Origin: Brachycybe producta
Lineage: Eukaryota; Arthropoda; Diplopoda; Playtdesmida; Andrognathidae
NCBI GenBank assembly: GCA_036925085.1
Contig: JAUPFP010000001.1
Location: forward strand, 5,621,722 to 5,685,721
Length of the DNA stretch: 64,000 nucleotides
Direction: 5' to 3'
Below the pieces are notes generated by a model. It made no database searches and was not told the DNA's origin. It was given only the letters and a program-made list of their open reading frames with translations. Position 1 is the first letter of the stretch. Each line of letters opens with the position of its first letter. The translations under genes and the position numbers were made by a program. Below, one piece after another: positions 45,311-58,407 of this stretch.

Positions 45311-45884
45311 GAGCCTATATGTGTGACGCCATTTTGAATATTAGCAGATGACAATTATAGTTCCACTTTTCGCCGTTTAGTGGCGCCCCACAGCTAAGCT
45401 ATTGAAACCAATGAGAAAGAGAAATTCCTATTGCAATATGTACATAACAATATTGCTCATGTAGTGATACGTTGGTACAAGTTTATAATTAGTTTTTCTA
45501 TTTTTAATTTCATTTTAAAATCTCGTATTTTTTTAGCTCATGTTAAATCCCATAGGCGACAAAAGCTCCTCCATTTATACATTTTATAGAATCTAAATTT
45601 CCCACTAACCATAAGTTTCATGATACCCTAAAATTTGACCACTAATTGTATACGACTCAAATTACTCACCATTGTAGATCAAAAGTTGCTCTTCCTTTTT
45701 TCAGTAGTGCATATTTACCCAAACAAGAGCCATTATTAAAATTAGCCACTTTTATCCATCGATAAGAGAAAAGATGGCGGACAAAAGTGTATCAAAATTT
45801 AATTTTTTTGCCACAAGTTGACGTCACAGCTACAGAAGCGCCTACATGCGAAGATTTTTATAAGTTTTTTTTCACTGTAGGCTC
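45311..45884 (+). mobile_element. TTAA-target family F, copy 2
   Basis: Flanked by TTAA (45307-45310 and 45885-45888). Ends GAGCCTATATGTGTGACGCC and CACTGTAGGCTC give a short GAGCCTA terminal repeat, the same first bases as family A. The interior is unrelated to family A except for a shared GTTAAATCCCATAGG phrase. It contains TGACGTCA at 45829-45836. No coding. Confidence 0.75.
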
Positions 45885-46283
45885 TTAAGAGATTTGTCTA
45901 TTTAGCAGTTACTGTCTTGCTATTGCAGATGTTAATTTACAAACACTTTGATAAGTAGTTTTCAAACAACTTTTTCAAAATGTCGCAAAAAACGATATAC
46001 TTATTTTAGCAGTTTTCAAATGTACTGTATAGCTCAAGAGAAATAAATGGTCTTTAGTTTAAAAAAAGCAATTTTTGCTGCAATGATACAACATTTAATA
46101 GAATATTTCTCAAAATACAAACAGCTATTTACAGTATGTATATTTCCCATGATGCACTGTAATTTTTTGTTCCAAAATTCCAAGAACTTTGGCTAATTGT
46201 CGTTTTCAATACTATAGTTTAGCAGCTAAAGTTGCTCTACTATACAAGGTGCATTACGAATAAATGATGTATAATTATTATTG

Positions 46284-46350
46284 CTCGGATTTTTATGCAA
46301 TGTGAAGCAAATTGTTTCTCAATTTGTGGCCCAAGTGCCAGTTGTGAAGC
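46284..46350 (+). repeat. Family H arm fragment
   Basis: GCTCGGATTTTTATGCAAT through TTTCTCAATTTGTGGCCCAA to TTGTGAAG matches the left arm at 30658. Confidence 0.7.
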
Positions 46351-46359
46351 AGAGCATTG

Positions 46360-48410
46360 CATTAAAGCAATTACAATTATGAAGTTACTTCAAAATTTTG
46401 GTATGATCATTGTTTACTTTTTTGGATTTTGTATAAATCTATTTTGCCCATTTGTCCTTTTATGTTTAGGTTCTGTAGATGAATACAAAAGGTATTCGAA
46501 CCCATTGTATTTTCTAATTTTTATTTTTATTACTTATAATAAAAATGGCTTCTTCTTGTGTTCTGATCATTCTCTTTTGGAATCTGTATATATACGGATT
46601 GTTTTAAAAATAAATTTTGTGTTTTAATTACAATTATGTTTTTTTCCTAATCAGAAAGGGTGGTATGAGGCTAGATGTCTTGTGTACTGTCAGTTGTCAA
46701 TTACAGTTCAAGCGTCTAACCATTACTGAGAGGGTTGTCTTGCAAAATACTTCTGACCAGGGTTTAGCCAAGTCCCTTGTTACGACCCTGTTTCTCTATA
46801 GTAGTTTTCAAATGAAGTATTTTTCTATATATGTTAACGCAAGAAATATCTTTTAAATGTCATATGGAGACACTTATTTCAACAACAACAAAAAAAGAAT
46901 TTTACCATAAAAAAAGACTAAATTCACCTGAAAATATCTGTATGTATAAATTGAAGTAATATAAACCTTCCATAATAAAAAAGGTTTTTTTTGTTAACTT
47001 TATATATGAGACTTAAAGATTTACATGTGTTTTTCATATATATTCAAACACATAACATATCTAGAAAAAAAAAGTCATGACCAATTTCTTGAACAAAACT
47101 AGACTATTTCCTTTAAACATATAAAAGAAATAAGTAACAAAGAGCTTTAAACTCCCTGGAATTCAATATAATGTCAAAATGTATTTCTATTTAAAGTTTT
47201 CTTGTAAACTGTATTTTGAAGATATATAAAGTATATACTTTAAATACAACTGTGTATATATGGTACCAGTGTGTTCTTATAGGTCTATGTATGAGGTCTT
47301 ATTTAAAATTGTGTTTTTTTTTTCGCTTTCTCTCTCAGTCTTAAACAGAAAAAAGGGGTGGTTTTAAGGGTGAGGAGGTTTATATAAGGTGTACATTATT
47401 TAAAGACCTTTTCTCTTTTACATGCAGAAAAAAAAAGCCATTTATAGGGTAAAACGGTTTTTGACTTTCTTCTTTTTCAATTGAAATTCACAAAATAATG
47501 GTTTTCAGTGTGTTGTAAGTAATGTTAAAGTTTTCTTCTATATATTTCCCAAATGTCAAACCCTATAAAACGGTTCAAGTATTAAGTTTGAGCACACCAT
47601 ATATACATAATGTGTATGTATGTATATATATGATTGGATATATAGACATCACATATACATTTAAATGAAAAGGATTTTCTGTTTCAAACTTTGAAATAAA
47701 TGAATATAACAACAAAACACCAACCAAAACCCATTTTTTTTTTTCTTTTGGTAAAAAAAAAGACATTGTATTATTTTTCCCAGGCGAATGTTTTAGAAGA
47801 AACACCAAGTCTCATTATTGCCAGATAAAAATCTCACCTAAAAGGTAGTAAATGTGTTTTAAGTTGAATTTTTCTATACCCCACTCTCTCCCCCCCCGCC
47901 CCTAAAAGACTATAGAGAAAGGAAACGAAACTTTGGAAATGGGTTTTTTTTTTACCAAAACTAGGAACCTTTTCTTTTATGTTTGGGTCTCTCTTACATA
48001 TGATACATATATAAAAGAGAAGATACAAAAGAAAAACCTCATTTAGTCTGTATATCAAAGTGTGTTTCCAACTGGGAACATTTTAAAAATCTACTACACT
48101 TTTCTATATTTCACATTGAATTTCATTGTGAAGCCAATCATCAACTGTCAAGCAAACTGTAATGAGCAGTGAAATTTATTTTAAGTGAAGAAGAAATAAA
48201 AAAATCCCTATATGTATATGTTATAAAATAGGACTTCAAGGAAGTAAACCTAAATAAAAATTTCAGTTATAACAATTGCAAACATATATTCTTTATAATA
48301 ACTAACTCTCGAGGTATATTCAACATTTTCTTGAACAAGGGCTACTTTTTTTTAAAAAAAAAATATATAAGAAAATGTTGACTTTAGAAACTAGAACAGT
48401 AACTGAAACA
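46360..48410. other. Low-complexity non-coding stretch
   Basis: AT-rich with ATATAT tracts and poly-T. Open frames of 74-110 codons are Phe/Ile/Tyr-rich and without domains. Confidence 0.4.
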
Positions 48411-48414
48411 CTTA

Positions 48415-48560
48415 TATCTAGTTTTCACTGCACAGTTAAATGGTTAACCACAGTTAATTTTCTAGTGGAAACAAATGTGGTTAAATTAACCATGGTTAAC
48501 TTTTTTGAACAATGGGAGTTAACTGATCTTCATTGACACAAGTGTGTTTAATCGCATTAT
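48415..48560. repeat. GTTAAC-rich repeat, first field
   Basis: GGTTAACCACAGTTAATTTT, CTAGTGGAAACAAATGTGG and TTAACCATGGTTAAC. Matches single units of the array at 61.2-61.7 kb. Confidence 0.7.
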
Positions 48561-48569
48561 TTGAATGGT

Positions 48570-50225
48570 TAAATACGTCACTTCTCATGTTCAAACAAAT
48601 TTAGCCTAAAAATAACATGGCGGATATAGTCAATTTTTGACTGAATGAGGAATTGTAATTTTTATAAAATTCTATGTTTTAACAGGAATTAACACAAAAT
48701 CACGTATAACCACAAGTAATTGTCTATTAAATGGCAGCACAAAAAAGTACCATTTCTTGCTTGTTTGTAGTAATTATAATCTTGGTTATATAACTGCAGT
48801 TAATTTAATTTTGACATTTTTTTTAAATATATACACTTACTTGAAAAAAACCTTAAAGTGATCCATTTAATGTTCAGATTTTTAAAACAATTTCAATTTT
48901 GCATCTCAAAATAAGAAAATCAAGACTAAACCAGGTATACATTCCATTGTTCTCTTTGAAGCCCACAACTTGAAGTGAAAGACGAAAATCAAAAACCTAA
49001 AATTTACATTTTTAAAGTTGTAAAATTAATTAATCTTCTAGTTTCTAAAAACAATTTTAATTTTGTTCTTAATTTTGCTTCTGAAATTTTTTTTAAAAAG
49101 ATAATAACCATTGTTATATAATTTATTTGCATATTTGGTAATGGCTTCATATATAACGTTTTAAGGTGAAAGCCATTTTGGCTTTTGTTGTTTGGGGCAC
49201 TCTTGAACACCACACCAAAGGTTTCAATTATGCCACCAAAGGTGCCCACCGCACCACGCATGTCTATTTTCAATGGGTTATTACAGTGGCAATAGACACA
49301 ATTTACTGTTCAGTTAGAACAATAGCTCTTTGTTAAATAAAAATGCTTTTAATAAATTACAAAAGTACTTTAAAAAAATGATACATAGAACTCTTAACTG
49401 TTATTACTTATATTATATGAGATTAACTATTTGATAACCAGCTGATGTCATCATTTTTTTTAAATATTATAATCAGTTGGTTTACATTATGAAGTTACAT
49501 CATCAAGCAATTTTAGCTGTATTGCAAATATAAGCTAACCGATTGGAAATTTTGGCTAAGTGGAAAATCGCAAATAGCTTTGTTAGCCTCATGTAGGGTC
49601 TATATATTATTCAGAATTGTTTTATTAGCAAATTTTCTATTATCTTCGGACTCCCTGCATAGACTATATATGTAATTTTTGACAATGCATTTTATAAACA
49701 GCTTCGAGGCCACATTCAGAAATTCTTCTGTTGGTGGTTTTTCACAATGCGGTTTTTGAATATACTGCACTTTAGAAATCTCGATTTTGTAAATAAAACT
49801 ATAGGCCCAAACCATACCAGCTCACAAAACAATAGTGAGAACAGCCTAACACACCCATGAGGCCCACGAGACACACATGAAACCCACTAAACCAATGAGG
49901 CCCACAAAGCTCATAATGCTAATAAAGCACATGTGACCCACGAAGTCCCCCAGGCCCATAATGCCTACAAGCGGCACACAAAGCCCTCAGTAACATGACC
50001 TTTACGTAGATCTCTACTGTACTCACATTCTTGTGCCTGTGATACAGGCCTTTCATGGCTTCTCGTAGAGTAATTTTTTTTAATTAAAATAATTAATCAA
50101 ATAAATATTGTATTTGGCAGTTTTTTTTATTCAGTTTGATGCTTCTTCTATTTGGCATTTAATCAGCACCACCACAATCGTTAAATGTCCATAAAAGATA
50201 GTTCATCTAAACAATTAAACATAAA
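48570..50225. other. Non-coding stretch
   Basis: Includes one dispersed CTTCTAGTTTCTAAAAACA motif (49034) and an AGGCCCAC-rich cryptic repeat (49855-49985). Confidence 0.35.
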
Positions 50226-50229
50226 TCAA

Positions 50230-50900
50230 ATATTCTAAAAAAATATTTCACCTAAATGACACTGCAATTAAACCCTTTCAAAAATACTGCACGTTATTCT
50301 AATGAAGGTTTTTTTTTAATAATTATACTTTTTTCACCTACTTTATTCTAAAACCATTTTACCTAAACTTATGTTCCTAAAAAATCGACAAAACGTTTTT
50401 TTTTTCAATAGACCTACTTTTATCATCTAATTATTCACCTACCGGTACTTCATACTAAAACCATTTTAGCTAAATGTATTCGCTTAAAAATTCGATGAAA
50501 ATATTTTTTTTTTAAAAAATAGGCCTACTTTTTTAAACCTAATTAATTATTCGCCTACTTTTATTCTAAAATCCTTTTACATACCTTTGGTTTTACCTAA
50601 AATTCGACGAAAATGTTTTTTTTTCCAATAGGCATAATTTTTTAACTCATCTAATTTATTCTGAAACCATTTTACCTAACTTTATTTCACCTAAAAATTC
50701 GATGAAAATATTTTTTTTTAAAAAAATAGGCCTACTTTTTTAACCTAATTAATTATTCGCCTACCTTATTCTAAACCCCTTTTACTTACCTTTATTCACC
50801 TAAAAATTCGACGAAAATATTTTTATTTTCAATACATGTAGGCCTACTTTTCCCACTATTTATTCTAAAACCACTTTAGCTGTAAATGTATTTTAGTCGA
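50230..50900. repeat. ~105-bp tandem repeat
   Basis: About six diverged units with TTCGACGAAAATATTTTTTT, AATAGGCCTACTTTTT and TATTCTAAAACCATTTTACC; GAAAA/T-run landmarks lie near 50394, 50491, 50605, 50701 and 50811. Confidence 0.8.
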
Positions 50901-50904
50901 ATTT

Positions 50905-52280
50905 TTAAACTCTACCAAAATACATATTCACCAAAACTATTTGCTGTCCTAGTTTTTGGCATATAATTATAGGACAGACAGCAACACTTAGTTGTAGGGG
51001 AAACATACACTGACCTACAATATATATAGTCCTACAAAAGGTTGAAACCTTAACATAGATCTAATAATAAATGGATTTTGTAATATTCCAAGAGAAAGAG
51101 AGAGAGAGAGAGAAAAACAAAACAATTTTTTTATTAAAAACCAATATTAAAAATGTCATTAAATTTAAATATATTTAAATTAAGACCCATCTAGTGTATA
51201 TACACGGTGTATATGAGGCGGTTAACATTAACAAAAATGAGATTTTTGTTTATGAATCGTGTATTATTTTACATGCACTTGTCTAACCGCATTTGGTAAA
51301 TCTTTTAATATAATAATAATGATAATAATAATAATAAAAATGATAATAATAATAATAATAAATACTTGACTGTTGTTTATATTTAATGATGATGATGACA
51401 ATGATATTAAAAGTCGGCAGAAATACAAACAAGAATATTGTATTCAATTTTCTCTCTTTCTTTTATTAAACATAAATTAAAACAGAGAAGAGAGAGAATT
51501 AAAAATAAACATGGTTCAAGTAGGCAGCTTGAATCATAAATTTGTCATAAAAAGCAAGGAAATTGATGAGAGTCATTTCAACTCTTAAAACAAAAAAAAT
51601 AATATCTCCTGTGGTGAAAACAACAACCAACCTTAACCAACCAACCAAACACAATCAAAAAAGAGAAAGGCCACGATTATTTAATTGAATTTAAGAATAT
51701 AGTCAAGTCTCTTAATTTAATGACCAACATAACTCAAAAAAGAGAAAATTCATTTATGAAGAATGTCAAACTTTTTTAATAACTCATTTTTTTGAATCAT
51801 ATCTTTTTATAATAATATTATATGGGTGTTGTCTTCATCAATTTAGGTGCAGTTTTTGTGTGGATGGAGAGAGAGAACTTTATGAGTGTAATTATTATTA
51901 TTATTAACTAGAAAGAAGAAAGAAGAAAAAGAAAACAAGGTCTTTTAATATGAAACACTAGATTTAAATTTTTATAAGACAATCATAAACATTATTATAA
52001 TAATAATTACACAATCTCATTGCAATTGGAATTTGTCATTCAATAAGTAGAATGTTGTTAATAAAAAAATGGTTATCTTTGTAATGGCTACATTAATAAC
52101 AAAAATAATAATTGACTTTTGGTTGCTAATTCAAATTTAAATAAGATGACGTGTTTGTCCTATTTCTTCAAGAGACAAATATTGAAATATTTTAATGTTG
52201 ATTAAAAATTAATTTTGAAGAAAAAAAATCTTACTTTAATAATTAATATTATGCAATATTTGAAAGAATTAGAAACAAAA
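50905..52280. other. Non-coding stretch
   Basis: (AG)n at 51091-51112, (AAT)n at 51310-51362 and AT-rich low complexity. Nothing coding. Confidence 0.4.
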
Positions 52281-52287
52281 ACAGTCT

Positions 52288-52598
52288 TATACCTAGTATG
52301 CACACCTGATAATTTAAATGCATTTAAATAATAAACGTGTTCTACAGAGCCCTCTGTGAAGGGCAAACAAACAATATGTTGAATTCAATTTATTCAGTTA
52401 ATAATATGAAAATATTGAGTTAATACTTAAATATAATTATATAAACTATTGACAAAATATTGATTTAGTATTTCAATTTAAAATATTAATAATAAAGTCA
52501 ATTTTTATTTGGTGTTCATGTCCTTAACTGGATTCCGTATAATTCACCTAAATACATTTCATTTGAATTCATTTAACTCATATGTGTACAAGGTATAA
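52288..52598 (-). mobile_element. MITE family B, copy 3
   Basis: TTATACCTAGTATGCACACC to GTGTACAAGGTATAA, full body in inverse orientation to copies 2 and 4. Both ends are preserved. Confidence 0.85.
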
Positions 52599-52604
52599 GG
52601 GTAG

Positions 52605-53105
52605 GTTTACATTATACTCTAAACTTTGCTAAGATTCGCAAGAAGCTCCTAAAAATTAGCTCACGAAAGCTTAGCTTGTTCATACAAATATGTGGTCTTG
52701 CAAGCTTCACAATATTTTATATCCTATAATAAAAATATATATAAAACAATAGAAATGTTCCCCTTCTGAAAGAAAAAAAGGTGTGACTTGTTCACCCCAT
52801 TTGTGTATCCATTTTTTGATGGGTGCTTTGAGTTGCTAAGCTTTGAAAAGTTGAAAAATTTCTAAGCTAGCTTCATGCTCTGACAACAAAGGCAAAAACC
52901 TGAAGCTCTGACGTCATTTTTTAAGCTTCCCAGGCAGCTTTGCCGCTTAACAAGGGAGTATAAACCAAGCCTAATATGACAATGGACAGGTCTTCCTAAA
53001 CAGGCTATTGATGTCATTAATGAATTGTGGGTTTGAATTTTCATGACTGCATTTATATTTTTTTTATATTTGCAATGCTGGTTATTTTTTTGTAGTTATT
53101 ATGTA
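52605..53105. other. Non-coding stretch
   Basis: AAGCTT/AAGCTAGCTT-type motifs recur (52640-52930), and TGACGTCA is at 52909-52916. No element resolved. Confidence 0.35.
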
Positions 53106-53109
53106 TTGA

Positions 53110-53200
53110 CAATTCATCTTGCAGCACTTGAATCTTAAGATCTCTCTGCCATAGGCCAAACTGGCTGCTTGCAGAGTATTTTTTATAATTGTAATTGTTG
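53110..53200 (+). repeat. LINE 3' tail fragment
   Basis: TCTCTCTGCCATAGGCC, GGCTGCTTGCAGAGTA and TATAATTGTAATTGT match the tail of the LINE fragment at 36250-36300. Confidence 0.5.
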
Positions 53201-53410
53201 TACATGCACATGAGGAGAAATACATTTAGCAAAATGCTTTCAGCAACATGTATTTACATTAAATGTATTTAATGCCATGTAGTGGGCACATACTGTACAG
53301 TATGGCATTGCTTAAAAATACTGCTTTGCTTGCTGTTTGAAGTGTCTCACGATGCATTGCAAACACCCACAGTACACTTCACACCCACGATCTATGTTGA
53401 ATACAAGCGA

Positions 53411-53900
53411 CCCAGTTAACATGGAATGTAAATTGGGTTTTAAAAAGATAACCACAGTTGTCTATTCAAATATGAACATGGTTAAATTAACCATTGTTAA
53501 ACTTACCAGCAATACAGCCAAATAAAATGCATATAATTTGACTACAGTTAACTATAACTTTTTTTGATAACTGCAGTTAACACAGAGTGCAAATTGGATA
53601 TTAAAAAAGATACCCACAGTTGTCCATTCAAAATAAACATGGTTAAATTAACCATTGTTAAATTTACTATTGTATAATTTACCTGCAAATACAGCCAAAT
53701 AAAATGCATATAATTTGATTACAGTTAACCATAACTTTCTTTGATAACTGCAGTTAACACAGAGTGCAAATTGGATATTAAAAAAGATAACCACAATTGT
53801 CCATTCAAAACAAACTTGGTTAAATTGTAGTCAATTGAACTGCATATCAATTGATTCCAGCTAAGTATTGTTGTAAAATTGCAGTTAACTTAGAATGCAA
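53411..53900. repeat. GTTAAC-rich tandem repeat, ~160-bp unit
   Basis: Units begin near 53412, 53572, 53749 and 53882 with CAGTTAACACAGAGTGCAAA. Each includes ACCACAGTTGTCCATTCAAA, GGTTAAATTAACCATTGTTA and AATAAAATGCATATAATTTG. Confidence 0.8.
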
Positions 53901-53904
53901 AATG

Positions 53905-54670
53905 GAGTGAATATCTTTTTTTCTTCCAAATGTGTTTGGTTACAGACAAAAACCACAACAATTTTAAGTGTTCCCCTTTGTTTTGTTTTTTTAAAAAAAA
54001 GAGAAGCCAAAGTGCATGATGAATGAAGTATTTAGAGAAACATGAGGATGAAATGTCCCTGTGTGTCTGGTAAATGATTGAAAATGGTTAACACAAAATC
54101 GGATATTCCTCTTTTCTCTCCCCTTTAATAATGTAACAACATCTTCTCTCCAACTTCTTCTTTATTTTGACCACATTTAAATGTCTTGACTGAAAATAAT
54201 CATGACAGAAATGGTCACGTGTCCAACATTCTCTCCTTTTGTTTTTTTTTTGTTACCAAACTAACCAAAGCAGCAGGTTATTTTTTTTATTTACTAAAGA
54301 AAACTAACAGGGAGAGAAGGAACATTATACAACGACGACAACAACCACCACCACCACTACCACAAAAAACATGCTGATTTCATTTGACATTCCTCCTACA
54401 ATTCAAGCTGTGCTCATTACAAGTAAGATAGTCTCTCTCATTAGAAATTTTTGTCTAAACGACGCATCCGTGTATCACTTGACACTTTACTAAGTTTTAA
54501 TTTTTTTGACATGAATTTTTATGCGTCAGCCTCATCAAAGTCATCATCACCACTGTGAAGATAAGCAAGTTTTGTGACAGCCACAGAAAAGCACCACACT
54601 GTCGCAAACATTTTATGGGCATGCATAAAATCTATCAAACATGCTTTCTGTAATTTTTCAAGCAACAGGA
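53905..54670. other. Non-coding stretch
   Basis: T-rich and CCACCACCACTACC tracts; no repeat ends or domains. Confidence 0.35.
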
Positions 54671-54674
54671 GACA

Positions 54675-55023
54675 ATAGGCGAGTTCAGTTACTAAGCAAT
54701 TTTGTAATGGCTCCAGGAGTTTGAGACAATGGGTGCGTTCAGTTACTAAGCACTTTTGAAGTGGTTCGAGGGGCTTGAGACAACGGACGCGTTCATTTAC
54801 TAAGTGGAGCATAAGACAATGAGCCCATTCAGTTACTAAGTGCTTTTGTAGTGGCACGAGGAGCTTAAGACTATGGGCACGTTCAGTTACTAAGCACTTT
54901 TAAAGTGGCTCGAGAAGCTTGCTATGTTTGTTGCAAAATTTGTTAAGATTTCACTAGTTGATTGTTACTATTAAAATAGTTAATTGGCCACTTAAAAAGC
55001 GCTTAGAAACTGAACGCACGCAA
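54675..55023. mobile_element. MITE with terminal sequence amplified in tandem
   Basis: The right end, read inverse, is TGCGTTCAGTTTCTAAGCGC. The left side holds four ~60-bp units each starting GTTCAGTTACTAAGCACTTT and continuing GGCTCGAGGAGCTTGAGACA, at about 54675, 54738, 54817 and 54878. On the reverse strand the 60-bp period gives repeating LEPLQKCLVTERTHCL codons, which I regard as artefactual. Confidence 0.6.
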
Positions 55024-55029
55024 CAATCT

Positions 55030-56525
55030 AATGTCAAATAAATATGCTAATTCTCCAACGCGCTTTTATTGTTCTTGCTTGCAGAGGAGATTTTCACATT
55101 GAAATATTTTCTGTTATGTTTGTAAACTGCTTTCAAATGCTGAAAACCGGCTTGGTTGAGACTTCATTTGTTAACACCTTAAATTTTGATTACTGGTAGC
55201 AAAAGTGGTTTTTCATCAGAAACAAGCATCCATTAATTATGCTCTCATGAGTTATTTTAAATCAGTCTTCAATTCAACCATACTCTTATGCTATTATTAA
55301 TTTGCTCAGGCTCTTGCATTTTTTTCCACAGAACATCAGAACATTTTTCTGTTATTCTACTGCAGTTGTCACATAATTTACAAGCAGCAGCAAGCACATT
55401 GCATGCAGATATAATGTTGAACATATGTTCTCTCTGCAGTAGTTTCCAAATGGAGCTATTGAAATTATATACTGGAGTTTTGTTGCCTTATGGGTAAAGA
55501 GCTTAGTTGATAGGCTTCTATTGACATTTGCATTTTCTAGTCAGGAGCAAATTAGGCTAACAGCGCAAGCTTGCAACCAGCAAGAGTCTCCAGCAACTGT
55601 TGCTGGTGACACTACACTAGCACCACTACAGCATTTGCAGGCACCAAATTGGTAGTTGGCATTGGCAACAGTAGTAAGTGGATATGTTGCCTCTCTGCTC
55701 AGTGCTCAGTATGGTGAGCAGAGGGGACAAGCAACCATTGTGTGCCAGCAACCACTTTCTTGCCATGTGATGATTGCTGAATGCTCGCTCATTTGGTTCC
55801 CTAATTTGTACCCGGGCTAAAAGCTGTTGTTGATAGAACTTAGCTGCAATAAAGCTAGGTGTTTACAAATGCAACTATAGCTGTATGCGTTTTTGCATAT
55901 CGTCGGTTAATAAGTGATACCATGTAACTGACATTTTTTGGTGCTTTTGAGGTTTTGGCTCAAAAAAATAAGTGCAAAATGATGCAAAATAAACAAAAAT
56001 TTACTTTAAAAGATATTGACTGGTAGAGACATCTGGTAGAGGAAGGTGTTCAAATCCATTTAATGTGATTTTGCGAATATTTAGAAGAAGAAAAAATTGT
56101 TTGTGATATGTTATGTACCTCATATAATTATATTAATTATGGCTAAAAAAAACGTCCAAATAATTTTATTAGCAAAAAAAATTGTGTAACGAAACCTTAA
56201 ATTTGCATTATAACTTTTTTTTTATCTTCTTGTGAAATTTATATTTTGTTATTTTACGTGGTATCACTTCTTAAATGATAACATAGTGCTGCACCTCTTG
56301 TTTCAGTTCTTCTATTGCAAACTAAACGGTGCTAATGGAGCAAAAGTGCAAAGACGGTTCTGCACAACTTAATAAGTTCAATGTGGTTCCACTGTTAAAA
56401 TGCGTTCAATTTTTTTTTTCCCACATAAGCAAAATATTTTGCAGTAAAAATATTTTGAAAATGAGCATCTGGCATCCTCATGGTAGGCAATATATGCTCT
56501 TTCTCTCTCAATGCTGAATGCATAT
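55030..56525. other. Non-coding stretch
   Basis: 55540-55830 is comparatively GC-rich with GCAACCAGCAAGAG, GCAACTGTTGC and GTGCTCAGTATGGTGAGC hairpins, and GAGCAAATTAGG/GTACAAATTAGGG near its two borders in opposite orientation: a possible unrecognised fold-back. Confidence 0.3.
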
Positions 56526-56528
56526 ATA

Positions 56529-56799
56529 TGTTACTGTCAATCTGCGGAATCAGTCAATCTGCATATTGTCTAGACAATCTGCAAAACAACCAAACTGCTA
56601 GTGAATTTGGTAAAATTCAATACACTTTAGGTATTGAATGTTGCAAAATGAATTGAATTGAAATGAATTAAATGAATTGAATTTTTCAAATTCAGTACAC
56701 TTTAGGTATTGAATTTTGCAGATTCACTAGCAGGTTGGTTGTTTTGCAGATTGCCTAGGCAATATGCAGATTGACTGATTCCGCAGATTGACAGTAAAA
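56529..56799. mobile_element. Palindromic MITE family G, copy 2
   Basis: TGTTACTGTCAATCTGCGG to CCGCAGATTGACAGTAA, same arms as copy 1 with about 70 bp extra of GAATTGAA repeats at the centre. Confidence 0.75.
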
Positions 56800-57394
56800 T
56801 ATATATATCGCAAAAAAAAAGAAAAAGCATTTCAAACATGTTCTTCTTATACGGATGTGTGACAGCAAACGGATGTGTTGTTTTTACGGATCATAGCTAA
56901 TTGTTGTAGAAGGACCACCATTGAAAAAAAAGTATTGAGACACCCAATCAGAAAAACCAACATTAAATTAAAATGACTGACTGAATTTGAATGTGATGTG
57001 ACAGTTTTTTAAGGGAAAGAAGAGGAAACAAAATTAGGATATTATGTCACATCCCATAAAAAAACAGCTGTTAATCATTTTCTTCCATTAACTTAAAAAA
57101 AGATCTTACCACACAACAAAAGACATTATCATAAGTAGAATCACTAAATATATGTTAGTGATAAATTATTGTGCAATGGGATAATTTGGTTATTAATTAG
57201 ATCAAACACAAAATAAGTGACAGCGAGTTAAATGTTGCGTGTAAAGCACAGTTAACTTAGTTAAGAAATAAATATCACTGAGGTGGTCATTAATTTTGAT
57301 CACACTGTATTTTTAATCTTATTTTATGAGATGTCGTATTTATGGTAATAACTACTCTTAAACTAATGCTTATTTAGGTGTTGTTAATCAAGAG

Positions 57395-57690
57395 TCAGTA
57401 ATAACTTAACTGTGGTTAATTTAACCATATTTGTTTTCACTTGAAAGTTAACTGTGGTTATCTTTTTAATTGCACTGTCAACTTTTATGTTTCGTTTCCA
57501 TTATAAAAGTTATCTGCAATTAAAAAGATTACTTTCTGTTAACATTTTAGTCGAAAAAACCGTGGTTAAATTACGCAAAGTTAATTTCTTTTTAGCAATG
57601 TAGTTAACTTTTTAAGTGAATTGACAGAACATATGGTTAATCACATTCTATCGCAGTATACTGCGATGTTAACCTTGGTAAACTGTTTGC
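57395..57690. repeat. GTTAAC-rich repeat field
   Basis: TAACTGTGGTTAATTTAACC, TTTGTTTTCACTTGAAAGTT and GATGTTAACCTTGGT: diverged units in inverse orientation to 61.2 kb. Confidence 0.6.
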
Positions 57691-57729
57691 AAGTTTTTAA
57701 CATTAGTTTGCCAAGATGTGGCTTGTGCC

Positions 57730-58047
57730 TAATACCTTGTACACACATGAGTTAAATGAATTCAAATTAAACGTGTTTAGGTGAATTATACGGAATCCAG
57801 TTAAGGACATGAACACCAAATAAAAATTGACTTTAATTATTAATATTTTAAAATTGAAATACTAAATCAATATTTTGTCAATAGTTTATATATATTTTAG
57901 ATTTAAGTATTAACTCAATATTTTCAGATTAATTATTAATTGAATAAATTGAATACGATATATTGTTTGTTTGCCCTTCACAGGGCTCTGTAGAACACGT
58001 TTATTATTTGAATGCATTTAAATTATGACGTGTGTACTAGGTATAAC
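57730..58047 (+). mobile_element. MITE family B, copy 4
   Basis: TAATACCTTGTACACACATG to GTGTGTACTAGGTATAA. Full-length, with a short AATTATTA duplication inside. Confidence 0.85.
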
Positions 58048-58407
58048 TTGTTTAAAAATGAGTGCAGTGAAAATAATTATTATATACCTATAGTTTGTCT
58101 AAATTTAGCTATAACCTTGGTTGATGAATTAAATAAATGCTGATGTATTATTGGAGCAAATTTATATTAATTAAAACTTATTATTTTTTTTCAAATTGCA
58201 ATAGTTAATTAATATCATCATTTGCTGGCTAATTAATAACGGTTATTTTTTCTTCTTAATTTTCAACAATGATTAAAATTGACTTTGGCGGTCAAACATA
58301 TCTGACAACAAAATCAGAATGTGTTATATATATGCTGGATAACAAATATAATTATTCATAAACATGTCCTTAAGGTATTAAGACAATGGGAGAATTTTAC
58401 TGTCTTA

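Noticed and set aside
54519-54857. 112-codon reverse-strand frame with repeating LEPLQKCLVTERTHCL
   Set aside because: The periodicity is the 60-bp tandem of a MITE terminus; no start context, splice sites or homology support a protein.
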